A stretch of 64,000 nt of DNA, taken from positions 17,794,001 through 17,858,000 of the forward strand of contig NC_091053.1 of NCBI RefSeq assembly GCF_963966145.1, in the 5' to 3' direction. Shown one piece after another: positions 1-10,145 of this stretch; positions within the stretch are counted from its first letter, which is position 1, and each line of letters begins with the position of its first letter. Both the position numbers and the translations under genes were made by a program. The stretch comes from Tenebrio molitor. Taxonomy: Eukaryota; Arthropoda; Insecta; Coleoptera; Tenebrionidae. The notes beneath the pieces were generated by a model, which was not told the DNA's origin, ran no database searches, and was given only the letters and a program-made list of their open reading frames with translations.

Positions 1-1065
1 TTAATGGTCTCTGTGTACGACTTTAGAAAAAAATCTTGTCCTGATCTGTACAGTGCACTGGTGGCATGCGTTGGAATTTGCACTGGAGCTAATGCAATCA
101 CGGTGAACTAAAAGGACTTCTATCTTCATTTTGGATAGGATACTTGTTCAGAATACAGGACTCTATGAAATTTTACTAACAATAGCTATCTTATAAAACA
201 GGATACACATAATTACCTTGACTTGGACACCTGATATACTTTGACTGAAGTAAAATTGTAATACGAGAATTAGAAAAATCTTTCACTGACAGCTGACAAT
301 GACAAAATAGTGAGTGATCACAAAACTTCAAAACTAGTAACTTGTTTAAAGGTTGCCGAAGCAACGTTGCCAGACGTTAGTGGGCCATTCCACAGACCAC
401 TTTCTGAAGTCAGTGTCACGGCCTGTTAAAATAGAGACCGCCTTGATATTAGGCATTCACGATCTTTTTGGGACCGAGTTGGCTATGATTTTTTCTTTTC
501 ATGTTGGACTAACTGACTCAGTGATGCAACGGATGCAATTTTTTTTTCTGTCAGTGTCTGTTCGATATTTTCTTGCCACCGCATTGCCAGATTTTTTATT
601 TTAATATTCGCAAGGAACTAAATGATTTATTAAGTGTGTAAAAATAATTTAAATTTCCGTCACAGGAACAGTCAAAATTGCCAAAATAATTTTATTACGA
701 TAAAATCCGCGCTGTGTAACGTGTTCGTCATCGAAAGCACCGTCCACAACAGAAATAAAGCGAGTGTGCGAATTGCGAAAGTGCAAATTCGTGGTACCAA
801 GTAGAGTGGCAGCAGTGGTACTTTCAACAATTACCGGAGCACCATTCCCCCATACATTGGACACCACAAAGGCGATCGTGAGCATCAGAATCCAAACATC
901 GCACTCCTCCAAGTCGAGCTTCATCAGGACAGGTTAGTGGCTCACTCAATCCATACAGAAAAAAAACAAATCCTCACAAAGGCTTATACTGCCTCGACCT
1001 TCGTCTCGGCGTAAAAGACCTTTTCATGCACAAAAAACACTCTCTTCGCGCACTTAATATAAAAA
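1..1065. other. No recognisable gene
   Basis: Two short open frames (353-604 plus, 649-924 minus) show no motif I recognise and no initiation or splice context that supports them. I see no repeat boundary in this stretch. The last bases run into the left fragment of a DNA transposon that begins near 1066. Confidence 0.5.
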
Positions 1066-1230
1066 TAACTATTTTTTATTTTGCATGTTTCTTATTTCGT
1101 TTGTTGCATTCTACACATGGATTTATTAGTACTGGATACGGCAATACCCTATAAACGTATGTCGACTTTGAAAAAACATATCACAGACTTCGGTACCTTC
1201 CCCCATTTCATTCTAACCTGTATTAAAATA

Positions 1231-1620
1231 CAGTGTGGAATAAAATGATTTACATCTAGTTACCTTTGCATTACCCTTGTAAAAATACGAAATGCCGCTC
1301 TACAAAAAAAAAAGAAAGCCTAACCTCAAAATATTCCAAAATTCCAAATATGATTTATTGCGAAGGGATGATATGAATGCAAAGTAGAGATTGAAATTAA
1401 AAAGGAGCTAACAAAAGCAAGTCACAGCTAGTGTTGAAAGTGGCCACCAACGTTTGTTAATTCAATTTAGTAAATTGTAACAATTGTCAATTCGATTGAT
1501 GACATTTATTGACAGAGCTAATAGTTCGGCACTTCAAAAAAAAAGTAGAGCGGTACAGGAAAATTTACATGTGCAAAAATTCCAAAGGTAACTAGATGTA
1601 AATCATTTTATTCCACACTG
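1231..1620. mobile_element. Non-autonomous Tc1/mariner MITE, 390 bases
   Basis: A perfect 38-base terminal inverted repeat (1231-1268 against 1583-1620, starting CAGTGTGGAATAAAATG) is flanked by TA on both sides. It has no coding capacity. It is nested in the P-like element. Confidence 0.85.
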
Positions 1621-1768
1621 TATGTTTCTCTCTGTTATTACAATACGTATGTCGTTTTGATGTTTCGCAAATGTCAATTTTGAAGTTTGAAATTAATTCA
1701 AAAGTCTGAACCTGTGGTCTGAACTGTCATAAAACTTCCTGCATTCGTAAAATAGAATAATTGCAATA

Positions 1769-2160
1769 ATGAAAACCTGCAGAATTTGTTCTACTCTTTA
1801 TAGTCTTCAAGACAAGACTTATTTTTTCACTGGTATGTACCTAAAATAGACGATTCTTTACAAATATCGAAGACCTGGGTGAAAAAATGATTTCAGTTTT
1901 CCAAAAGAAACCTTCTTAAGAAACAAATCGATATCAGTGTGGAAGAGACAATCAAAGTTGCAAACGATGCGGTTATTTGTTCAAAACATTTTCGGAATTC
2001 TGATTAGGATGAATGTAAAAAGCCATCCAAAATTTTAAAAAGCAAAACGACATGTAAATATGATCCAACATGTTGCGAATGTAAGAAAACTGCGAAAGCT
2101 CCTCTACGGAAAGCTCTAAACAAAAACAAGATAAGAAGTAAACTTAACAAAGTTGTATTA
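1769..2160 (+). pseudogene. Degenerate THAP zinc-finger start of a P-type transposase
   Basis: An ATG at 1769 opens MKTCRICS, with two cysteines spaced as at the start of a THAP domain. A GTATGT donor follows, then TTTCAG before a stretch that reads a proline-containing FPK segment and, in another frame, ICSKHF. The C2CH spacing and the ICSxHF signature are those of THAP, the DNA-binding domain of P-element transposases. Frame breaks and an in-frame stop after RNSD show it is dead. The assignment is supported by the 8-base target duplication of the surrounding element. The catalytic part is missing. Confidence 0.55.
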
Positions 2161-2166
2161 TTTAAT

Positions 2167-2710
2167 AATGTTTGGAAAATGACAGTTACAAGTTATATTT
2201 TGATAGAACAATTTTAACTGACATTCATATTAAGCATAACAGACCAGACATTATAATTTTAAGTAAACAACAAAAGCAAGCATATCTTTTAGATATAGCT
2301 GTTCCAAATTCACATAATATAACACAGACATATAACACAAAAATGAATAAATATTTAGAGCTGTCCGTTGCTATGAGAAATCTTTGGTGTTTAGAAAAAA
2401 TTTCGATTTTACCACTTGTAATTTCAGCAACGGGAATAGTACCGCAATCTCTTTTTAAAAATTTAAAAATTCTGGATTTAGATAACACATTGGTAGTTGA
2501 AATTCAAAAAGGTATATTATTATACTCATGTCACATCGTGAGGAAGTTCCTTAACATTGACACAGAACATAATACACAACAAAGTCAAAATGCGGAGGCG
2601 AGACGCCGGTAATTATGTTGATAAGCACTGCACTATTACTTGATAGTAATATCCGTAATAGTGTATGTACTCCGGCAAAATTGCCGTGCCGCCGGGTGGA
2701 GGTGGGATAG
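2167..2710 (+). mobile_element. R4/Dong-type non-LTR retrotransposon, 5'-truncated copy A
   Basis: An open frame at 2172-2612 encodes the C-terminal end of the retrotransposon protein, including the restriction-like endonuclease signature NRPDIIIL followed by LLDIAVP. It is colinear with three longer copies in this window (45397-48763, 55513-59213, 60976-61970). The 3' untranslated region ends GGTGGAGGTGGGATAG at 2710 with no poly(A). Shared substitutions (DSYKLYFDRTI, IKHNRPD, LDLDNT) group it with the copy at 55.5-59.2 kb. Extreme 5' truncation is normal for target-primed insertion. Confidence 0.85.
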
Positions 2711-4162
2711 TGCAATGAATAAATATAAGAATCTGTTACGATTAATATTTATTTTGGTGTTTTTTTGTAAGTTTCATGGATACTTGTGAGTTTGAATTTA
2801 CGCACAAATTAAAGTTAAGTGGTTCACAAAAGTATAGTTGTTGAAGGCAGACAACTTTCTTCACCTTTGTAGTCCAAACCGGAATTTCCTTTTGTGAAAT
2901 CTTTACCAACAGCATTGTCAGTGTTTCACATTAGAGTGAAAAATACCTGGCTTTAGACGAATTAGTCATTCTTAATATGTTCAAGTTCTAAAACAATAAT
3001 ACTTGATAGAGTTAACGGTTCAAATACTCTCGAACTATGCAAACTTCAGAGAAACAGATTAGAAAAAAGATGACACGAATGACAGGAGAGTAATAAATAA
3101 TTGATAGATTGAGAATTTATACCAATCAAAGTCGGGGGACTAGCTAAAAGATAGTGCTAATACCCAGATAATGTGTTGAGAGCGACAGAAATAGATGGTA
3201 CGTCTTGTTCAACTATGATGGCTGTACACCGTATCCAGTACTAATAAATCCATGATTCTACATCATTTAGTTACAAAATTTGACCTTAAATTTTTTCTAA
3301 TAATGATGCTAAAATAAATAGGTTAGTTCAATCCAGTTTTGTCTTCTTTCTTTCAGAACTGCCACTATGCTTGATCTGTTGTTCAAAAGCTACGTGTAAC
3401 TCCAGCTTTTTTTGCAGTGTCAAGAATAGGAACATTCTTGTCAAGAATGTTCCTAAAAGTCTTTTCTTTCATTTCGACGATGAAAAGTTCCGCTCGTGTA
3501 TAGCTGCGCTAATACGTTGGAGATGCAGAGTGTATGCACAGGAGTCAGGATAAATTCCGATTCACTTCACAGGCCCTGCATATTTCACTTTTTACTAAGA
3601 TTTTTAAAGTAGTAATATTACTCACTTGACGCTACGTCGCCATTTTACCTTCTATCAACAAAGGTTCAATTCATCATATCCCTCCCGTCAATTTCCCATA
3701 CCCCTCAAGGTTACAATTGCTCTGGAAATTTTCACTCATAACAAACCATATTTCATTCATTGCCGGAAGAAGAAACTTCTTGCGTTCCCTGATTTAGATT
3801 CTATACATTTGTTCACCTGCCTTTGGCGAAATTTCCCATTTTTGGTTATTTCAAAAGTAGCTGTCACTTTTGACGTCTGTTTCGACAAGTTGACCAGACA
3901 AATATTGAAAATAATTTTATTATTCATCGAATTATACGTTGCTTGGCAATTGAGGGAAGGTACTCAATTTTCTCATAAAGGGAAAATTAGATCGAGCTCT
4001 ATTGGTCAATTCGATTAATTCATAACTAAAAAGCTGTTGCACCCTGAATATTTTTCTAAACGTTTTTTACCCTCATTACCATCAAGGAATATACAGTTTA
4101 AATTTGATCCGCGAGTTCTGGGACACCTGTATATTCCTGATTTTTCGTTATTCTCGTATATA

Positions 4163-5297
4163 CAGGCTGTCCCAGAACTCGCGCGTCAGCCGTTAACTGC
4201 TAATTGTAATATTTAATCCGACAAGGATTCTACAACAAAAATCGCCAAAAGCATGTTAGTTTCGAAATGAAAACGATTTTAAGATTACCAATCACACACG
4301 CCTTCCCGAAGGTAACTCTACTAAATGTATGCGTTTCCGAGGAAATGACTTTAGATGTTGCTGCTAAAAAACTGTGATGAAATGTTTGGACAACTTTTAT
4401 TAAATTCTGTCACTTTGACATTTAACAGAAAACGAAAAGTACATTTTTAAAGTAAATGTTCAAATTGTGGATTTTCTCCTGAACATACGTGAAGATTGTG
4501 ACTATTAAAAGTCCCTTTGTGGCAAAAATAGGATTCATCCGTAAGTAACACATTTGCAACAAAGCCTGTATTCTCTTCGTGTTCCTGGAGTTCCAATCGA
4601 GGTGCATAATCTTCCGATAATAGATGTTGAACTTTGGTGTAATGATTGGGGTGCATGTGGTTATCTTTTAAAATGTTTTGAACAGTATTTTTTGATTGAT
4701 TCAGGATGTCGGCCACATTTCTAATACTTCTCGTTCCATCTTCCGTAAATGATTGAAGTACGACTCCTTCCGTATCAGGACTGCGAACCGTGCGGTCAAC
4801 ACCACCAACTCGTTTTCTATCGGGAACCAAAAAACCAATGGTTCTTGTTCTGTTCACTAAACCTAAAAATACGTCTGAACTAGGATGCCGACGATGTGGA
4901 AAGCGTTCACGATACAACCTTGGGGCCGCTTTCCCCGTAGATTATCATCATTTCGGTGTATTCTTCGGGAGTGAATATTTCTTCTGTGTTGCCGTCAAAA
5001 AATCGACACTTTTCAAATGTACTAATTAATGTCACTTTGACGTTAGTATAAAACGTTTGCATAGTTGACCAGACAAATATTGACTTTTTAACATTAATTT
5101 TGTTACCTGGTAACAACAGTACACGGAATAATTCACCTGATACACTTTACTAATCATTCTTCTGTGATTGGCTATCTTAAAATTGCTGTAATTTAAAAAC
5201 TAAATGGTTTAAGAAAAAAAAATCTTGAAAATCCTATATCAGATGGAAGAACAGAATTTGTGGTTTACGGCTGACGCGCGAGTTCTGGGACACCCGA
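4163..5297 (-). mobile_element. Tc1/mariner-type DNA transposon with terminal repeats
   Basis: The left end CAGGCTGTCCCAGAACTCGC and the right end (reverse complement, 5270-5297) form an inverted repeat of roughly 30 bases flanked by TA. The terminal repeat core GTCCCAGAACTCGC is shared with the copies ending at 4129 and spanning 18836-22233, so this is a sister subfamily. It contains a broken transposase gene on the minus strand. Confidence 0.8.
4447..5029 (-). pseudogene. Tc1/mariner-like transposase, frameshifted and truncated
   Basis: The N-terminal part reads TEEIFTPEEYTEMMIIYGESG, a helix-turn-helix start common in insect transposases of the DUF4817/DDE_3 type. After a frame change near 4910 the protein resumes as YRERFPHRRHPSSDVFL, a linker with TVRSPDTEG, a second HTH region, then HYTKVQHLLSEDY. 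The first catalytic aspartate is visible in LLTDESYF, followed by KGTFNSHNLHV. The frame stops at NPQFEHLL, so the second and third acidic catalytic residues are missing. It is therefore a dead copy, about half the usual length. Confidence 0.75.
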
Positions 5298-5806
5298 TAT
5301 AATGTTACAAATTGTTTTGTCAATTTTTACCAAATTTGATTTACTCACTTCCAGAACCACAACAGAAACATCTTAAAAAAGTATTAAATGATTGTCTAAC
5401 TAAAAACGAAACACTAAACACCTAAAAACGAACCACTAAACACCTAGAAACGAAACACTAGCTAGAAATAACCACGTAAAAACTGTCCACACACAAATAA
5501 AATCAAAAACCGTTAACAACTCTTACGGAATTCAAACGAAGTGAGCAAATTGCCGTTGAAACTTCTCGATTGACAGAACTTTGCAATGTTGCCAGATTCT
5601 TTTTATCCATTTAAACATCAGAAGCTGTGATTAGCTAATTACAATCTAAACAAGGGGTCGTGATAGGTCTATGATTAAAGTCGTGATTAAATTTAATAAC
5701 GTGTTTTGCTAATCATAGCCTATAAAGACAACTTTAATGACGGTGTCGTGATACGGCCCAATGTTATTAGAAATTACCACAGTTAACTAATAGCGTGATA
5801 GTTGAA
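5298..5806. other. Gene-free stretch
   Basis: No coding sequence is recognisable. It contains a 22-base tandem repeat (5398-5462) and an AT-rich remainder. Confidence 0.5.
5398..5462. repeat. 22-base tandem repeat, three copies
   Basis: Three consecutive units of the type CTAAAAACGAAACACTAAACAC, with a few substitutions in units two and three. Confidence 0.75.
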
Positions 5807-6170
5807 TTAATCATGATTATGACGACTCAAAACTTGAGTTACATAGGACATCTTTTGGATCTTGTCCGTAATTTTGTGGAGGGCTCTTAATTCGCTCCAC
5901 GCTGAATCATAAAGACAAACCTTCACTATGTGGTCCAATTTCACACTTAAAATTTCTTCGTTTACTTCCCAAACCAAATCTTTTGTTATCGTATAATTTC
6001 TAATTCTTTTAATAAGATGAGGTGTATCAAATAATGGTGTAATCTCTTGGTCTTGAAGTATTATTTTTCTATCAATTTGTTGATTGTTTTCTATATAAAT
6101 TTTGCTTGATTCCCTCAACAACAAATTTAGCAATCTTAGCAGCGGTACTACATAATTTGTGAACGTGACA
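5807..6170 (-). pseudogene. P-element (THAP9-like) transposase fragment
   Basis: The minus-strand frame carries ITPLFDTPHLIKRIRNYTI, then W...HIVK, LRALHKIT and a terminal KMSYVTQVLS. The phrase PLFDxPHLIKxxRN followed by a short GTP-binding-region-like segment, an LxxLHK motif and KM.VS.ATQV is the conserved central block of P-type transposases. The N-terminal THAP and C-terminal parts are absent. No terminal repeats belonging to it were found. It is the second of three P-type traces in the first 7.6 kb. Confidence 0.7.
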
Positions 6171-6360
6171 CAGCCTCATTTTGAATTACAAGATAGTGGC
6201 ATAAAGATTGACATTGCTTTGACTGATTTTTAGATTATTGAGATTACTTTGATTTTAAAGTTTTGACTTTTTCATGGCCAACTTCATTTGGGATGGCCAT
6301 AACATAGTTTAATAAAGTTGGTCATGGTTATAGTTACTGCACAATTTGTGTACACCACAT

Positions 6361-6996
6361 CTACGCAGCCCTTCGTATTATTATTGTCCACAATGATTTC
6401 TGGCTTTCCAGAAATTTGATATCAATAGCGTCGTCACTCATCGTGGTGTAAGGATGGCACAAGTAAAACATTTTTGTTTTTTTTTTTAATAAAGGACAAG
6501 GGCGAAATGCAAACATGCTTCCCCCAGGCGGGTGTTTGGGATGAGAAAACTCTAAAGGCAGTTCCCTTTTAATCTTTCGGACCGTCCCAATGACTGTTAA
6601 TTTATAATCTTTTACTAATGATTCCACAAGCGGAATTGCTGTGAACCAGTTATCCATCGTGACATTTCTACCAGTGCCTTTTATTATATTACATAGCCTC
6701 TTTACAATGTCACTGGAACTGTTACTCACTTTATATGGCCCCTCTGGTTGTTGTCCCACATAAACCTCCATGTTGGTAGTATAAAACATTTTGGCATCAC
6801 ACAGTGCAAAAATTTTGATGCCGTATCTGTTAGGTTTTGACGGGATATATTGGCGAAAACTGCATTTCCCTCTGAAACCTTCCAGCGTAAATTTTCGTCT
6901 TAGTTGTCAGTCTTGCGTCTCTAATTCTTTCGTACTTATTGGATATAGAATTTATGTAAAAATTTGTGTTTTCTACAATCAAATCCATCATAGTGT
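6361..6996 (-). pseudogene. piggyBac-type transposase fragment
   Basis: Reading on the minus strand, a GFRGKCSFRQYIPSKPNRYG block leads into FALCDAKMFYTTNMEVYVG (first catalytic aspartate region) and NVTMDNWFTAIPLV (second catalytic aspartate region), then KRELPLEF and FAFRPCPLLKKKTKMFYLC. These are the core blocks of the piggyBac DDD transposase. An in-frame TGA lies upstream of QLRRKFTLEGF near 6915. The frame ends at 6361 before the third aspartate and the C-terminal cysteine-rich domain. The upstream side is cut at 6997 by a repeat that starts TGTAGTGACCC. Confidence 0.8.
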
Positions 6997-7028
6997 TGTA
7001 GTGACCCAGTTTAAAATTTAAATTTTTA
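6997..7028 (+). repeat. LTR-like start sequence, first copy
   Basis: TGTAGTGACCCAGTTTAAAA and the following bases match 7596-7627 over 32 bases. A TG start that interrupts a coding fragment is what the 5' end of an LTR would look like. No matching CA end was located. Confidence 0.4.
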
Positions 7029-7334
7029 TTACCGGTACCGCTAAGGTCACTAAATCAACACACTACGTGTTAAGATAGCGCCATTAGTAATTTTATATAT
7101 CTATCCTTGTCGCACAATAAACTCAATCTGGGGATAAACAAAACAGAGTCACGTTTGAAAACTTTGAAGTGTCACTAACTGTCAATAATTGTATCTTGCT
7201 TTTCAAGGCCCAATTCACTGGTTATCTCGTTAAACATCTATTGTCTTTGTTTTAAAAATGGTTTCAATTGGCTTTTCTCTGTTCTCATTGTATTTTTCGT
7301 TTGAAATCAATTACGTTTCTTTAAATAAATTACT

Positions 7335-7590
7335 ATGGTCAGTAATAAGTGTTGTATTATGGGTTGTTCAAGTTCAACAAAACGTGGATCGAAATTGTTT
7401 AATGTTCCGAATGGAAAGTTATTTTATTTTTTATGGTCTTAACGTGATTGACGTTTGGGTTTTAGGGACAAAGAATATTATGCGAAGACAACAGTGGCTA
7501 TTATTTTGAATGGTGTAACTACGCTCAAGAAGTGCTGATCAAGCTTGCAATTCTAACAAGCAACTCTTCAAAAATAAAGATATTTCAACT
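7335..7590 (+). pseudogene. THAP-domain first exon of a P-type element (fragment)
   Basis: ATG at 7335 opens 35 codons, with MVSNKCCIMGCSSSTKRG then KLFNVPNGK. The CxxxGC spacing and the LFNVP (AVPTF-like) segment match the start of a THAP domain. A stop follows at 7440-7442. A possible GTCTTA...TTTTAG intron would lead into RDKEYYAKTTVAIIL. The CxxH half is not seen. The next repeat starts at 7596 and cuts the fragment. Confidence 0.45.
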
Positions 7591-8298
7591 GGTACTGTAG
7601 TGACCCAGTTTAAAATTTAAATTTTTAATTCTCGGTGCCGCCACGAGAGCGCGCCAAATGTGAAGGTACTAGCGGCTAGATTAGGAACTGAGGGATGGGG
7701 TTGGCAACGCTGTGGAAAAGTGGAAAAGATAGCGGGGAGGAAACGGGCTCGCGCGGGCGGTTGAAAGGGGTAGGTCACTTTTGTTTAGTTTTTCGAAAAA
7801 AACACACCTTGCGAAGAGCGATCCAAGTTTCTCAAATTTGTAAGTTAAATCCGAACAATTACACTACCGTCCCGAGTAGATATTTTGTGTCCCCGGAAGA
7901 ATCCGGCAGTTTCTTTTTTGATTCCACACGGTTAATTATTTATCTCACGTTCGTTGTCTGTTTTTTTGTTTTTGGGAGCAGGACCACGTGGTAAGGGTAT
8001 GTTGTAGATTTCATTTTGTTGCATGCTGTTTCTTTAAGAAGCGCCCATTTGTTAATTTTAAGCGTTATCTCTAAGTTTCTCCCGGGAGGTTCATTTTTTT
8101 GCAATCTTGTAATTTCGGACCACGTGCGTTCATTTTGTTTTTCTTTCACTAACATTTTATAACGGCACTCGACCCGCCATATTTTTGTTTAGTATTGCCA
8201 GCGAGTATGGTATTCCTTTTTAAAGCGCTCTTATTTTATCTTTATTTAACTTCGCATTTTGTTCTCGTTTATTTCCTCATTGTTTAATGCTGCGTTTT

Positions 8299-8736
8299 GT
8301 TTTGCTTATGTTATCCTTGTTTAATGTTGCGTTTTGTTTGCTTATTTCATCATTGTTTAATGTTGCGCTTTGTTTTGCCGGATTTTCTCATCGTTTAATG
8401 TTACGCTTTGTTGGATAGAATTAAACTGGTTTTTTTTTTCCTTCGTGTTGTTGCTAGGTTTCGGAAAAGTTAAAGTAAAATGTTGTAAGTGCGCCCCTGT
8501 GGGAGCTAGGTGACAATCAGGAAGTCGTGGGGTTGTTTAGTAAATTTCTGTGGAAGTTACGGTTATTTAAAAAAACCGTTAGCGGGGGCGGACCTTAGTC
8601 TTTGCGGGAGCGGCGTCGGGATGTTTTCGTGAAGCTTCCGTCGACGGTTATAGAGACTTCAGGGTTTAGTCCGGAAACGGTTGGTTGGGGACGGCGGACC
8701 TAGGTCTTTGCGGCTGCGGTCTAGGAATGCTAATCG
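8299..8736 (+). repeat. Direct repeat, first copy
   Basis: It matches 9581-9876 across GTTTTGCTTATGTTATCC, the GTAAGTGCGCCCCTGTGG block, GGAAGTCGTGGGGTTGTTTA and TTTGCGGCTGCGGTCTAGG. This copy holds about 140 extra bases near 8330 and 8610-8700. Confidence 0.8.
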
Positions 8737-9580
8737 TACGACCCCGAAACGCTCTGTCACTCTTGCTTGGTCGGTGAAATAGTCTGACTTTCATTAATAC
8801 CCCGAATATCTATAAACGTCGCTTGATTTCAAGATGATTCAGATTATTCTTCTGAGTCCCCTCGCGGCCGAAAGTTTGTTACCTCCAGCTCTAAGCTCCC
8901 GTTAGCGTACCTTGACCGCGTAGTTCCAAATAACCATTGTTTTTGTCATTAATCTAATTGTGAAATATGAGTAATACCTGGGATACGGTTTTTGAAGAGG
9001 GTTTTTCATCCATCCCTGTCTGTAATAACTGCCTTATAATTTGTTTACTTGTTTTGCAAGCTTTAACTGTCATTTTGTCTGTCATGTGCCCGTTTTTTTT
9101 TTGTTATTTTAAATATTGTTGCATTCATCTTGTCGTTTATCTTTGTGATGTACTCAACTAGTTAATTTCTCGTACTTCGTTAAACTTAATTTCTGTTCTT
9201 TGTATTCGTTTCAATTTCTTTTTCATCAAAGTTATTACAGGCATTTTTAATAAAAGGTATTTTGCGTCCCTCACATGTGTGTTTTATTTGCGGCACTCTT
9301 CCAACTGGAACCCTCATCGTTTGCATTACGAACTTTTTTTTCCGCCAAAAGAAAATCACAACGTAGGGCTCCTCCGATTCGATGACGATCACGACCACAT
9401 TTGTTACCGTTTTGCGCAGGTTCAAATATTTGGCGGAAAAAGTAATGTATTCAAATCATTACAGTACATATTGTAGTTTTCTTTTTGGGTTCAGGCAATG
9501 GACCTTTACATTTATAAGAGATGGAAAATATGTGCGTGAGATCTGCGCATTGTGAGAGAACAGTTGGCCGCTACACTCGT

Positions 9581-9876
9581 CGTTTTGCTTATGTTATCCT
9601 TGTTTAATGTTGCGCTTTGTTTTGCTGGATTTTCTCATCGTTTAATGTTACGCTTTGTTCGATAGGATTAAACTCGGTTTTTTTTTGCCTTCGTGTTGTT
9701 GCTAGATTTCGGAAAAGTTAAAGTAAAATGTTGTAAGTGCGCCCCTGTGGGAGCTAGGTGACAATCAGGAAGTCGTGGGGTTGTTTAGTAAATTTCTGTG
9801 GAAGCTACGGTTATTTAGAGCCGTTAGCGGGGGCGGACCTTAGTCTTTGCGGCTGCGGTCTAGGAATGCTACTCGG
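9581..9876 (+). repeat. Direct repeat, second copy
   Basis: The shorter, high-identity partner of 8299-8736, lying 1.28 kb downstream in the same orientation. It could be a tandem unit of the element or part of a second LTR. Confidence 0.8.
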
Positions 9877-9934
9877 ACAATAAATAACGGAGCTACGGCT
9901 TGCGGCGTTTTTTAGGAAACAGCCTGTATATGTA

Positions 9935-10145
9935 CAGTCACGGACACGGAATTTCGTCAGTCGTTATTATTAAACTGACATTAGTTGTAAGACAGATTTT
10001 ATATATTTCTAACACCACATTGGAATTTTTGACATGGATATCATGTGGCATTTTGATTTGTGTCATAGTAATAATAAAGTTTAGGCTACACAAGCTTTTT
10101 CGAATTGATAGTAAAATAACGGACGAAATTCCGCGGCCGTAACTG
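9935..10145. mobile_element. Tc1/mariner MITE, 211 bases
   Basis: The termini CAGTCACGGACACGGAATTT and the imperfect reverse complement at the right end are flanked by TA. There is no coding capacity; the small open frames on both strands arise from the inverted repeat. Confidence 0.7.

Larger units (their letters stand above)
1116..3254 (+). mobile_element. P-like DNA transposon with 26-base inverted repeats and 8-base target duplication
   Basis: The left end (1116-1141, starting CATGGATTTATTAG) and the right end (3229-3254) are perfect 26-base inverted repeats. Flanking both ends is the same 8-base word ATTCTACA (1108-1115 and 3255-3262), which is a target-site duplication. An 8-base duplication, a CATG start and a THAP-like remnant inside (1769-2160) together fit the P superfamily; hAT elements also make 8-base duplications but carry no THAP. 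The interior was later invaded by a MITE (1231-1620) and an R4/Dong tail (2167-2710). The rest, 2711-3228, has no recognisable coding sequence. It sits inside a second transposon, so it is the younger of the two. Confidence 0.8.
1066..4129 (+). mobile_element. Tc1/mariner-type DNA transposon, copy 1, 5'-truncated and interrupted
   Basis: The sequence at 1066-1115 and 3255-4129 matches 19596-20311 and 22021-22233 of a second copy further right, so this is one family. The right end carries the terminal repeat ending GTTCTGGGACACCTG followed by TA at 4130-4131, the TA target typical of Tc1/mariner. The left terminal repeat and the transposase part are absent. The element is split by a P-like transposon at 1116-3254. 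Short open frames inside 3371-4018 occur in both copies but look like non-coding 3' sequence. Confidence 0.75.
7596..9934. other. GC-richer repeat block, possible long LTR remnant
   Basis: It begins TGTAGTGACCCAG, identical to 6997-7028. It is GC-richer than its surroundings and contains no transposase or polymerase motif on either strand. Two long segments inside it are repeated (8299-8736 and 9581-9876). An LTR is the simplest explanation, but no primer-binding site or CA end was identified, so this is inference. The short frames at 8967, 9186 and 9279 show nothing recognisable. Confidence 0.35.

Noticed and set aside
649..924. 91-codon minus-strand frame as a membrane protein
   Set aside because: There is one hydrophobic stretch but no family resemblance or supporting context.
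5398..5462. CRISPR-like short repeats
   Set aside because: The 22-base units are directly adjacent with no spacers.
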